Shown: in pieces, positions 8,600-16,427 of the stretch
How positions within the stretch are numbered: position 1 is the first letter of the stretch
Layout: each line of letters begins with the position of its first letter
Origin: Geodermatophilus chilensis
Lineage (GTDB): Bacteria > Actinomycetota > Actinomycetes > Mycobacteriales > Geodermatophilaceae
Assembly: GCF_002802985.1 (NCBI RefSeq)
Contig: NZ_NVPT01000011.1
Coordinates: forward strand, 1-55,459
Length of the DNA: 55,459 nt
Reading direction: 5' to 3'
Notes under the pieces: model-generated
Seen by the model: only the letters and a program-made list of their open reading frames with translations
What the model was told of the DNA's origin: nothing
Databases searched by the model: none
Made by a program: the position numbers and the translations under genes

Positions 8600-9483
8600 T
8601 GTTCATGAAGCCGTCGCAGCGCCGACCGAGACGGGCAACCGAGTTCTCGGGCGGCTGGTCGCCGACGATGCGGCGACTGCGGACCCAGATGGCCGTCATC
8701 ACGACGGCGTCGACGGCGCTGTTGTGGGTCGACAACCTCAGCGAGCACTACCGCGGCGGATTCCAGCGCAAGCTGATGTACGTCCCGGTCGTCGCCAACC
8801 CCGTCGTCGCCGCGGCCGGCGCAGTCACGGCCGTGACGGGCGGCCGACGCGGCGCTCGGCTGTTCGGCCTGCTGTCCGGCGCACAGACACTCATCGCGAC
8901 GGTCGGCTTCATCGAGCACCAGCGGGGCATCCTCAACAGGCCCGGACACCACCAACCCCGACAGCTGCTGTTCAACGCCTGGTACGGCCCCCCGTCCGCG
9001 GCGCCGCTGCAGTACCTCGGCCTCGGATTGATGGGCCTGATGGCCACGGTGCCCCCGTCCGCCGCCGCCCCCGTCCTGGCGCGCATCCCCATCCATCGGC
9101 TGATGCGGGCTTTCAGCGCGCTAAACATCCCGCCGCTGTGGGGCGAGATCGGCTACCTGCACGCCCGTGGCGCCTTCCAGAACCCGGCGCAGTGGCTGCC
9201 CGTCCTCACCCTCCCGGTCGCCGGAGCGATGTCCGCGCTGGCCGCGATATCGGAGGCCGATACCGCACACAAGGCCGCCACGGCCGCATCAGGCTGGACC
9301 GCCCTGCTGGGTGTGCTAGGCACCGGCTTCCACTTGTACGGACTGCACCGGCGCTACGGCGGCTACCGACGCGGCTCCTTCCTGTTCAACTGGCTCAACG
9401 GGCCGCCGGCGCCCGCCCCGCTGCAGATGGTCGGCCTCGGCCTGGCCGGCCTGGCCGCCGAACGGGCGGTGAGCCGAGGATGA
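8599..9483 (+). CDS. Integral membrane protein with an internal duplication
   Basis: This 294-residue polytopic protein has about six or seven hydrophobic segments (near 32-46, 62-80, 86-104, 138-152, 200-218, 230-250 and 277-290). Segments 84-149 and 226-287 repeat: LLFNAWYGPPSAAPLQ and FLFNWLNGPPAPAPLQ occupy equivalent positions, each followed by a Gly/Leu-rich helix (LGLGLMGLMA, VGLGLAGLAA). No named family is recognised. Co-translation with the flavoenzyme genes (TGATG upstream, ATGA downstream) suggests it anchors or passes electrons from the dehydrogenase; no haem or metal motif is clear. Confidence 0.75.
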   Translation: MFMKPSQRRPRRATEFSGGWSPTMRRLRTQMAVITTASTALLWVDNLSEHYRGGFQRKLMYVPVVANPVVAAAGAVTAVTGGRRGARLFGLLSGAQTLIATVGFIEHQRGILNRPGHHQPRQLLFNAWYGPPSAAPLQYLGLGLMGLMATVPPSAAAPVLARIPIHRLMRAFSALNIPPLWGEIGYLHARGAFQNPAQWLPVLTLPVAGAMSALAAISEADTAHKAATAASGWTALLGVLGTGFHLYGLHRRYGGYRRGSFLFNWLNGPPAPAPLQMVGLGLAGLAAERAVSRG

Positions 9484-10151
9484 AGCCGTCTCCGTACCCA
9501 GGCTTCGATCCGATGCGCGAGTCGGAGGCGTGGGAGGACCGCGACCGTGCCCTCGTGCTGTCCCGCCTCCACGACATCCCGGCGCTGCGCTTCTTCTCGC
9601 CGGAGGAGGCGCAACTGCTGGACGCCGTCGTCGACCGTCTCATCCCGCAGCCCGACCGTGCCCCTGACGACCGGGTCGTCGTCACGCCGTTCCTCGATCA
9701 GATGCTTTTCGACGACGACACCGACGGATTCCGCAAGGACGGCATGCCGTGGGACCAGGAGGTGTGGCGGCAGGCACTGATCGGCATCGACCAGACGAGT
9801 AACGCCCGCTACGGACGGCGGTTCGTCGAGCTGGACGCCACGCAGCAGGACGACGTCCTCTCAGCGTTCCAGAGCGGCGAGGCCGAGGGAGCGGTATGGC
9901 GGCACCTGCCGTCGGCCGCGGTGTTCACGAAGGTGATCGAGCAAGTGGTGTCCGTCTACTACGCGCACCCCTCGGCGTGGGCGGAGATCGGTTGGCCCGG
10001 TCCCGCCAGCCGGCGCGGCTACATGCGCACCGGATACGGCCAGCTCGACCCGTGGCGGCCCCGCGAGATCGGATCGGCGTCCTCGGTCCAGCTGGTGGAG
10101 ATCAGCGAGAGCGTCGGGGGCCCCTCCGGCTCGGTAGGGGGCACGCATTGA
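9480..10151 (+). CDS. Gluconate 2-dehydrogenase subunit 3 family protein
   Basis: The protein has 223 residues. ALRFFSPEEAQLLDAVVDRLIPQPD (about 35-60) is the hallmark of the Gluconate_2-dh3 family, followed by the FLDQMLFDDDTDG region and a C-terminal YYAHPSAWAEIGWPGPASRRGY segment. Classical small subunits (about 200 residues) carry a Tat signal and help export and fold the flavin subunit. No signal peptide is seen here, so this complex may remain inside the cell. ATG overlaps the previous stop (ATGA). The next gene encodes the GMC flavin subunit, supporting the assignment. Confidence 0.88.
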   Translation: MKPSPYPGFDPMRESEAWEDRDRALVLSRLHDIPALRFFSPEEAQLLDAVVDRLIPQPDRAPDDRVVVTPFLDQMLFDDDTDGFRKDGMPWDQEVWRQALIGIDQTSNARYGRRFVELDATQQDDVLSAFQSGEAEGAVWRHLPSAAVFTKVIEQVVSVYYAHPSAWAEIGWPGPASRRGYMRTGYGQLDPWRPREIGSASSVQLVEISESVGGPSGSVGGTH

Positions 10152-11722
10152 CCAGCCATGACGAGGTCGACGCGGTCGTCGTCGGCGTCGGAGCCGCCGG
10201 TGCCGTCCTGGTGCGCAAGCTCGCCGACGCCGGCTGGCGCGTCGTCGGCCTGGACGCCGGGCCGCACTGGGACCCGCAGACGGACTTCCTGTCCGACGAA
10301 CGCGCCATGTCCAAGCTGTTCTGGCGCGACCGCCGAGTCACCGGTGGGGACGATCCCATCGAGCTCGCAGGCAACGTCACCGGCAAGGGCGTCGGTGGCA
10401 GCACCGTGCACTACTCCATGTACGCGCTCCGGCTGCACCGGTCGGACTTCGAGACCCGGACCCGTGACGGCGTCGGCTCGGACTGGCCGCTGAGCTACGA
10501 GGACCTGGAGCCCTACTACGACGAGGTGGAGCGCGAACTCGGCATCGCCGGCCCCGTCGACTGGCCCTGGGACGCGCCCCGCCGCCACCGCTACCCCTAC
10601 CGCCCGCACCAGCTCAACGGGGTGGGCGAGGTTATGGCGCGGGGATGCGACGCCCTGGGCATCACCTGGCGTCCGGGCGCCATTGCGACGCTGTCCGCAC
10701 CGAAGGGCGACCGTCCGCCGTGCGTCTACCGCGGCTGGTGCCTGTCGGGCTGCACCACGAACGCCAAGTCCAGCACGCTGGTCACCTACGCGGAGGAGGC
10801 CGTGCACGCCGGCGCCGACATCCGCCCGCACTGCATGGTGCACCGCGTCGACACCGACGCGACCGGCCGCGCCATCGGGGTCACCTACTTCCGGCGCTCC
10901 GCGGACGGCACCGTGCACGAGGAGCGGCAGCGCGCCCGCGTCGTCATCGTCAGCGCCTACTCGATCGAGACACCGCGCCTGCTGCTCATGTCGGCGTCTT
11001 CCCGATACCCGGACGGGCTGGCCAACAGCAGCGGCCTGGTCGGGAAGGGACTGATGATCCACGGCTCCGACATCGTCTTCGGACGGTTCCCGGAGCCGGT
11101 CTCCCAGTTCAAGGCACCGCCCCCCAACACGATCACCCAGGACTTCTACGAGACGGACGCCGCCAACGACTTCGTCCGCGGCTACAGCATCGAGACCGTC
11201 GGGCCGCTGCCCGGCAAGTTCGCGCAGCTGGCGGCGTCGACCCTGGGCCTGTGGGGGGAGTCGCTGCGCGAGTTCATGTACGACTACAGCCACTACGCCG
11301 GGCTGGGACTGGTCGGTGAGACGCAGGCACAGGACGGCAACGGCGTACGGCTGTCGCCGGACGAGACCGACACCTTCGGGTTGCCCATCCCGGTCGTCAC
11401 TTTCTCCTACGCCGACGACGACAGACGCCTTCTGGACGCCGGCGCCGACACGCAGCGCCGGATCCTGGAGGCGGCCGGTGCGGAGGTCACGTTCCGGGTC
11501 AGCGACACCGCGCACCTCATGGGCGCATGCCGGATGGGGAACGACCCGGTGACCTCGGTCGTCGACCGGAACTGCCGGGCCTGGGACGTCCGAGGCCTCT
11601 ACATCTGCGACGGCAGCGTCTTCGTCACCTCCGGCGCCGCCAACCCCAGCCTGACCATCCAGGCCATTGCCGCCCGTACGGCCGACCAGCTGATCGCCGC
11701 CGGCCGGCGTCACGAGCTGTAG
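10148..11722 (+). CDS. GMC-family FAD oxidoreductase (gluconate/sugar-acid dehydrogenase-like large subunit)
   Basis: A TTG start (10148) overlapping the previous TGA gives 524 residues. The FAD-binding GxGxxG is at 13-18 (GVGAAG), followed by LDAGPHWDP. GNVTGKGVGGSTVHYSMYAL is the GMC signature. The conserved C-terminal catalytic pair is present: His near 455 (DTAHLMGACRMG) and Asn near 499 (NPSLTIQAIA). A Cys-rich stretch GWCLSGCTTNAKSS (about 195-208) matches the gluconate-2-dehydrogenase flavin-subunit group. It oxidises a hydroxyl of a sugar or sugar acid with electrons passed via FAD. There is no cytochrome c subunit in the operon, so the electron acceptor is unclear. The stop codon is TAG. 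Confidence 0.87.
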   Translation: MTSHDEVDAVVVGVGAAGAVLVRKLADAGWRVVGLDAGPHWDPQTDFLSDERAMSKLFWRDRRVTGGDDPIELAGNVTGKGVGGSTVHYSMYALRLHRSDFETRTRDGVGSDWPLSYEDLEPYYDEVERELGIAGPVDWPWDAPRRHRYPYRPHQLNGVGEVMARGCDALGITWRPGAIATLSAPKGDRPPCVYRGWCLSGCTTNAKSSTLVTYAEEAVHAGADIRPHCMVHRVDTDATGRAIGVTYFRRSADGTVHEERQRARVVIVSAYSIETPRLLLMSASSRYPDGLANSSGLVGKGLMIHGSDIVFGRFPEPVSQFKAPPPNTITQDFYETDAANDFVRGYSIETVGPLPGKFAQLAASTLGLWGESLREFMYDYSHYAGLGLVGETQAQDGNGVRLSPDETDTFGLPIPVVTFSYADDDRRLLDAGADTQRRILEAAGAEVTFRVSDTAHLMGACRMGNDPVTSVVDRNCRAWDVRGLYICDGSVFVTSGAANPSLTIQAIAARTADQLIAAGRRHEL

Positions 11723-11751
11723 GCCGCACCTATCCAACCGAGAGGCACATC

Positions 11752-13533
11752 ATGAGCAGCAGCACTGTCGCAGACGTCCTGGTGAAGCGGCTTCAGCACT
11801 GGGGGGTCGAGCAGGTCTTCGGGTACGCCGGGGACGGCATCAACGGGATCCTCGGCGCGCTCAACCGCGCCGGCGACAAGCCGCGCTTCATCCAGTCCCG
11901 ACACGAGGAGATGTCCGCCTTCGAGGCCGTGGGATACGCCAAGTACGGCGACCGGGTCGCGGTGTGCCTCGCGACCTCCGGTCCCGGAGCCGTGCACCTG
12001 CTCAACGGCCTCTACGACGCCAAGCTCGACCACGTGCCCGTCGTCGCGATCGTGGGACAGCAGCCCCGCCACGCCCTCGGGGGGCACGCCCAGCAGGAGG
12101 TCGACCTGCAGTCGCTGTTCAAGGACGTCGCCCACGAGTACGTCCACACCGCCATGGCGCCGGAACAGTTCCCGGGGCTGGTCGACCGGGCTATCCGCAT
12201 CGCCCTCGCCGAGCGCACGCCCACGTGCGTCATCGTCCCGGCCGATCTGCAGGAGGCCGACTACAGCCCGCCGCCGCACGCGCTGAAGTCGCTGCCCACC
12301 TCGTCGGACTACCGACCGCCCCGCATCCTGCCCCGGGAAGAGGACATCGCTCGGGCGGCCGAGGTCATCAACGCCGGCGAGCGGGTGGCGATCCTCGTCG
12401 GTGCAGGAGCGCGCGGGGCCCGCCAGCAGGTCGCCGAGCTGGCCGAGGTCACCGGCGGCGGCGTCGCCAAGGCCCTGCTCGGCAAGGACGTCCTGGCCGA
12501 CGACCTGCCCTACGTCACCGGCGCGATCGGGCTGCTCGGCACCAAGCCCAGCTACGACCTGATGATGGACTGCGACACGCTGATCATGGTCGGCACCGGT
12601 TTCCCTTACCCCCGCTTCCTGCCCGAGTTCGACCAGGCCCGGGCGGTACAGATCGACATCGACCCCAAGATGCTCGGCCTGCGCTACCCCACCGAGGTGA
12701 ACCTCGCCGGCGACGCCACGGCCACCCTCGAAGCGCTGCTGCCCCTGCTGGATCGCAAGACCGACCGGTCCTGGCGGCAGACCGTCGAGAGCAACGTCGC
12801 TGACTGGTGGCGCGTGGTGGAGACGCGCGCCATGAACGACGCCGACCCGGTCAACCCGCAACGGGTCTTCTGGGAGCTCTCCTCCCGCCTGCCCGACGAC
12901 GCAATGCTCGCCGCGGATTCGGGGTCGGGCACCAACTGGTACGCGCGGGACGTGAAGCTGCGCGAGGGGATGCGCGCCTCGCTGTCCGGGACGCTCGCCA
13001 CCATGGGGCCGGGCGTGCCCTACGCGATCGGTGCGAAGTTCGCCCGTCCCGACCGGCCCGCGATCGCCCTGGTCGGCGACGGGGCGATGCAGATGAACGG
13101 CATCAACGAGCTCATCACCATCGGCAAGTACTGGCGGGAGTGGGCAGACCCCCGACTGGTCGTCATGGTGCTGCACAACCAGGACCTGGCGCAGGTGACC
13201 TGGGAGATGCGCGGAATGGAGGGCGACCCCAAGTACGACGCGTCCCAGGACATCCCGTCCTTCCCGTACGCGCAATACGCCGAGATGCTGGGCCTGCACG
13301 GCATCCGCGTCGACCAGCCGGACCAGCTGGGCGACGCCTGGGAGCAGGCGCTTTCCGCCGACCGCCCGGTGGTGCTCGAGGTCATCGCCGACGCCAACGT
13401 GCCGCCCATCCCGCCGCACATCGACCTGTCGCAGGTCAAGGCGTACACGACATCGGTCCTGCACGGCGACACCAACCGGATCGACATGGTCAAGCAGGGC
13501 ATCAAGGGGAAGCTCGCCGAGTTCACGTCATGA
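11752..13533 (+). CDS. Thiamine-diphosphate enzyme, pyruvate oxidase/dehydrogenase (PoxB-like) group
   Basis: The 593-residue protein has the full TPP-enzyme layout: Pyr domain (about 4-170, catalytic Glu in SRHEEMSAFEAVGYA near 52-53), central domain (about 195-330), and PP domain (about 370-550) with GDGAMQMNG near 443-450 and HNQDLAQVTWE near 475. The GYAGDGING opening and the MEGDPKYDASQDIPSFPYA region are typical of actinobacterial pyruvate oxidase/dehydrogenase-like proteins. The likely reaction is oxidative decarboxylation of pyruvate or another 2-oxo acid to acetate or acetyl phosphate. No C-terminal lipid-binding peptide is apparent. ATG 11752 has GAGAGG upstream; the gene overlaps the next by ATGA. 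Confidence 0.85.
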   Translation: MSSSTVADVLVKRLQHWGVEQVFGYAGDGINGILGALNRAGDKPRFIQSRHEEMSAFEAVGYAKYGDRVAVCLATSGPGAVHLLNGLYDAKLDHVPVVAIVGQQPRHALGGHAQQEVDLQSLFKDVAHEYVHTAMAPEQFPGLVDRAIRIALAERTPTCVIVPADLQEADYSPPPHALKSLPTSSDYRPPRILPREEDIARAAEVINAGERVAILVGAGARGARQQVAELAEVTGGGVAKALLGKDVLADDLPYVTGAIGLLGTKPSYDLMMDCDTLIMVGTGFPYPRFLPEFDQARAVQIDIDPKMLGLRYPTEVNLAGDATATLEALLPLLDRKTDRSWRQTVESNVADWWRVVETRAMNDADPVNPQRVFWELSSRLPDDAMLAADSGSGTNWYARDVKLREGMRASLSGTLATMGPGVPYAIGAKFARPDRPAIALVGDGAMQMNGINELITIGKYWREWADPRLVVMVLHNQDLAQVTWEMRGMEGDPKYDASQDIPSFPYAQYAEMLGLHGIRVDQPDQLGDAWEQALSADRPVVLEVIADANVPPIPPHIDLSQVKAYTTSVLHGDTNRIDMVKQGIKGKLAEFTS

Positions 13534-14636
13534 CCGACGGGGACATCGACCCCGGCCGGGTCGACAGCGTCGTCTGCTCGGCCTACACCCTCCCCACCGA
13601 TCGGCCGGAGTCCGACGGGACGCTGCGCTGGGACTCCACCACCATCGTCGTCGTCGAGGTCCGCGGAGGCGGCGCGACCGGCCTCGGTTACTCCTACACC
13701 GACGCGGCGGCCGCCGAGCTCGTCGACCGGGTCCTCGCCCCTGTGGTCACCGGACGACCGATCGTGGACACGGGTCGCTCGTGGGCGGCCATGGTCGATG
13801 CGTTGCGCAACATCGGTCGGCCGGGCCTCGGCTCAGCGGCGCTGTCCGCCGTCGACATCGCGCTCTGGGACCTCAAGGCATGTCTTCTGGAGACCTCCGT
13901 CGCGGCCCTGACGCCCGCCTTCCACGACGCCGTCCCCGTCTACGGCAGCGGCGGGTTCACCTCCTACTCCGACGCCGAGCTGCAGGAGCAACTCGTCGGC
14001 TGGGTGGACCAGGGCATTGGCAGCGTCAAGATGAAGGTGGGCCGCGAGCCCGACCGCGACGAGGCCCGGGTGCGGGCGGCCCGCTCCGCCATCGGTGACG
14101 CGGATCTGTTCGTCGACGCGAACGGCGCGTGGACGCGGAAGCAGGCACTGGCCTCCGCCGACCGCTTCGCCCAGTACGGCGTGACCTGGCTCGAGGAGCC
14201 GGTCACCTCCGACGACCTCGACGGCCTCCGCCTGCTGCGTGACCGGTCGCCCGCGGGGATGGACATCACGGCCGGCGAGTACGGCTACGACCTGCCGTAC
14301 TTCCGCCGGATGCTCGAAGCCGGTGCCGTCGACTGCCTGCAGGCCGACGTCACCCGGTGCGGCGGCATCACCGGCTTCCTCGCCGTCGGGGCGCTCTGTG
14401 ACGCCCACACGACCGACCTGTCCGCGCACACCGCCCCATCCGTCAGCGCCCACGCGTGCGCGGGTGTCTGGCACCTGCGGCACCTCGAGTACTTCCACGA
14501 CCACGTCCGCGTCGAGGAACTGCTCTTCGACGGCGCGCTCACGGCCGCGTCCGGGGTCATCCGGCTGGATGATGGATGCCCCGGGCTCGGCCTGCAACTC
14601 AAGACGCTCGATGCCCAGCCGTACCGTGTCGCCTGA
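13530..14636 (+). CDS. Enolase-superfamily (mandelate racemase/muconate lactonizing type) sugar-acid dehydratase
   Basis: The protein has 368 residues. The capping domain is at about 10-135; the barrel holds Lys167-x-Lys169 (VKMKVG), metal ligands Asp196 (DANGAW), Glu222 (EEPV) and Glu250 (AGEYGYD), Asp273 (QADVTRCGG) and His300 (SAHTAPSVSAHA). This set fits the mandelate-racemase subgroup that dehydrates acid sugars such as gluconate, galactonate or xylonate to 2-keto-3-deoxy acids. The substrate cannot be fixed from sequence. Downstream of a gluconate-dehydrogenase-like flavoenzyme and a 2-oxo-acid-cleaving TPP enzyme it fits a non-phosphorylating sugar-acid route (inference). Last gene of the operon. 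Confidence 0.85.
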   Translation: MTDGDIDPGRVDSVVCSAYTLPTDRPESDGTLRWDSTTIVVVEVRGGGATGLGYSYTDAAAAELVDRVLAPVVTGRPIVDTGRSWAAMVDALRNIGRPGLGSAALSAVDIALWDLKACLLETSVAALTPAFHDAVPVYGSGGFTSYSDAELQEQLVGWVDQGIGSVKMKVGREPDRDEARVRAARSAIGDADLFVDANGAWTRKQALASADRFAQYGVTWLEEPVTSDDLDGLRLLRDRSPAGMDITAGEYGYDLPYFRRMLEAGAVDCLQADVTRCGGITGFLAVGALCDAHTTDLSAHTAPSVSAHACAGVWHLRHLEYFHDHVRVEELLFDGALTAASGVIRLDDGCPGLGLQLKTLDAQPYRVA

Positions 14637-15297
14637 CTCGCGGGACGTCGCCGCTGTCCGCACTGGGCGAGCGATGTGCTGCCGGTTGGGGGGCACCCAA
14701 CCACACGGGCGCCCGGCGGGGGTCGAGCCGCCCATGAGACCCGTCATGGCCAACGACACCGAGGGGGCGATCGTCGCCGGCTACGGATCGCTGTCGGACT
14801 GCGCCTCCGCCGGTGTGGTCGTTACCAGCGGCTGGGCGGACCGGGGGTGCCTATCCGGCGCCAGCCGCGGTTATAGGACGGTCCATCGAGGCGCGCCCCG
14901 GTGGCCGGCACGTCGATGGCTGGCGGCGCCGCGCCACCATGGTCCCGCACCGTCACCTCGCCCGTTGGGCACGCGAGTCGTCGTGGTCCGCTCCCGCCCG
15001 GAGGCATGCCCCCCAGGCTCCGGGGGACCAGCCAGGTCGCCCTAAGTCAGCCGAGTTGGTTGGTGATCTCGATCGCGCCCTTGAGGCTCCGTGCGACCGG
15101 GCACCCGTCCGCGGGCAAGGGAGCCGGTCAGATCGAGCGATCATCCGAGACACCGACCTGGAGCAGGGATGCAGCCGGCCCGGCTCGGCACGCTCAACGT
15201 GGACGCCCGGGGGCGAGGGAAGTGGGGATGGAAGTCATGGGCCGTCTCGGCGGGTTCCCTGCATCAGACCGCCGACACGCAGGATCTCGGAGGGGCG
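14637..15297. other. 661-bp non-coding stretch with gene remnants
   Basis: No intact gene is seen. A plus-strand segment near 14745-14820 translates to NDTEGAIVAGYGSLSD, weakly like the start of a universal stress protein, but it degenerates at once. A clear OsmC C-terminal remnant lies at 15047-15124 on the minus strand. The stretch looks like a graveyard between two cargo operons. Confidence 0.4.
15047..15124 (-). pseudogene. Remnant of an OsmC/Ohr-type peroxiredoxin C-terminus
   Basis: On the minus strand this segment reads PADGCPVARSLKGAIEITNQL and then TGA. That matches the end of OsmC-family hydroperoxide reductases, including the GCPVS-type cysteine motif. The frame loses similarity above about 15124 and no start or N-terminal domain is present. 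It is therefore a fragment, probably left by deletion. Confidence 0.5.
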
Positions 15298-16272
15298 ATG
15301 GTGGACCGACCTGACGCGACGACGGCCCGGGTCGAGGTGCTCTGGCGGCCGGGCTGCCCCTACTGCTCCCTACTCCATGCCGGCCTGCGGCGGGCCGGCA
15401 TCAGCACCCGTGAGCACAACATTTGGGCCGATCCTGCGGCGGCAGAGCGGGTTCGTGCCGCCACGGGCGGCGACGAGACCGTCCCGACCGTCGTCGTCGG
15501 CAGCCGGACGTTGGTAAATCCCTCCGTGGCAGCCGTCGTGGCCGCCGTCCGCGCGGAGTTCCCGGATGAGGCCGAGGATCTCGTGGGGGTGGCTCCGGAA
15601 GTGCCGCGGTTCCCCTCGGCGGTGTGGAGCCCGGCGTTGTGGACGCTCGCCGGGGGGCTGGTGTGGGTGGCGCTGGCGGCGTGGCGGCCGACGACCACGT
15701 GGCATCTCGGCCCGGCGCTGCTCGCCGCGGCCGCGCCGTGGGTTGTCGCGCAGGACCTGCGCGCCGGCGACCGGCGCGCTCTGCCCCGCCTCGCGGCTGC
15801 TGCCGTCGCAGGACTGCTCGTCTCCCTCCTGGTCGGCGGGGGGTTGGCGGCGACCGGACTCCTGCGGGGGCCGACGCTGCCCGGCTTCGCCGATCCGCTC
15901 CCCGAATCGGTGGTCTTCGCCACGGCAGGGGCCGTTCTCGCCGCACTCGTCGGCGCGCGCAGGGCGCTGCGAAGGCCGCCAGCGACACGGTCCGCATGGG
16001 TCGGTGAGCACATGCTGGCCCGCTCCGACGACGTCGTGATGGTGGAGGGCAATGCCTACTTCCCGGCGTCCGCTGTCCGGCCGGGAGCGCTGGTCCCGAC
16101 GTCTACGCGGACGGTCTGTCCCTGGAAGGGGATCGCCCGGTACTACACGGTGACCCTCGGCGGGACCGAGCTCCGCGACGCGGCCTGGTCCTATCCCCAT
16201 CCGCTACCGCTGGCGCGGCGGGTGAAGGGCCGTATCGCCTTCTGGGGTGGTGTTGAGAGCCGGACGGAGTAG
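15298..16272 (+). CDS. Three-part fusion: glutaredoxin domain, membrane helices, DUF427 domain
   Basis: The protein has 324 residues from ATG 15298 (AGGGG upstream). Residues 8-85 are a glutaredoxin/mycoredoxin domain with Cys20-Pro-Tyr-Cys23 and TVPTVVVGSRTLVNPS. Residues about 108-225 hold four hydrophobic segments (WTLAGGLVWVALAAW, LGPALLAAAAPWVVA, AAAVAGLLVSLLVGGGLAATG, VVFATAGAVLAALVG). Residues about 245-320 are a DUF427 domain (MVEGNAYFPASAV, CPWKGIARYYTV, DAAWSYPHPLP). Each part is known alone; I do not recall this combination. Both soluble ends should face the cytosol if the helix number is even. The stop is TAG. Function unknown; likely a membrane-tethered redox protein. Confidence 0.85.
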   Translation: MVDRPDATTARVEVLWRPGCPYCSLLHAGLRRAGISTREHNIWADPAAAERVRAATGGDETVPTVVVGSRTLVNPSVAAVVAAVRAEFPDEAEDLVGVAPEVPRFPSAVWSPALWTLAGGLVWVALAAWRPTTTWHLGPALLAAAAPWVVAQDLRAGDRRALPRLAAAAVAGLLVSLLVGGGLAATGLLRGPTLPGFADPLPESVVFATAGAVLAALVGARRALRRPPATRSAWVGEHMLARSDDVVMVEGNAYFPASAVRPGALVPTSTRTVCPWKGIARYYTVTLGGTELRDAAWSYPHPLPLARRVKGRIAFWGGVESRTE

Positions 16273-16427
16273 GAAACCGGGACGTCGCCCCCTGCGACAC
16301 GGGTCAGCATTGCCGCCGGGGGCCTGCGCCCCGGTCGATCAACGACGGGAACCGAGCAGCGATGGACGGCCCGCGTGACACCGCACGTGGTCCGGCGCAT
16401 CGACCTACACCTCCAGGAGGACCTTCG

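Noticed and set aside
10019-11737. 572-codon minus-strand frame opposite the GMC oxidoreductase
   Set aside because: No domain, Val/Gly/Arg-rich composition, and it fully overlaps a well-supported gene with a catalytic His/Asn pair.
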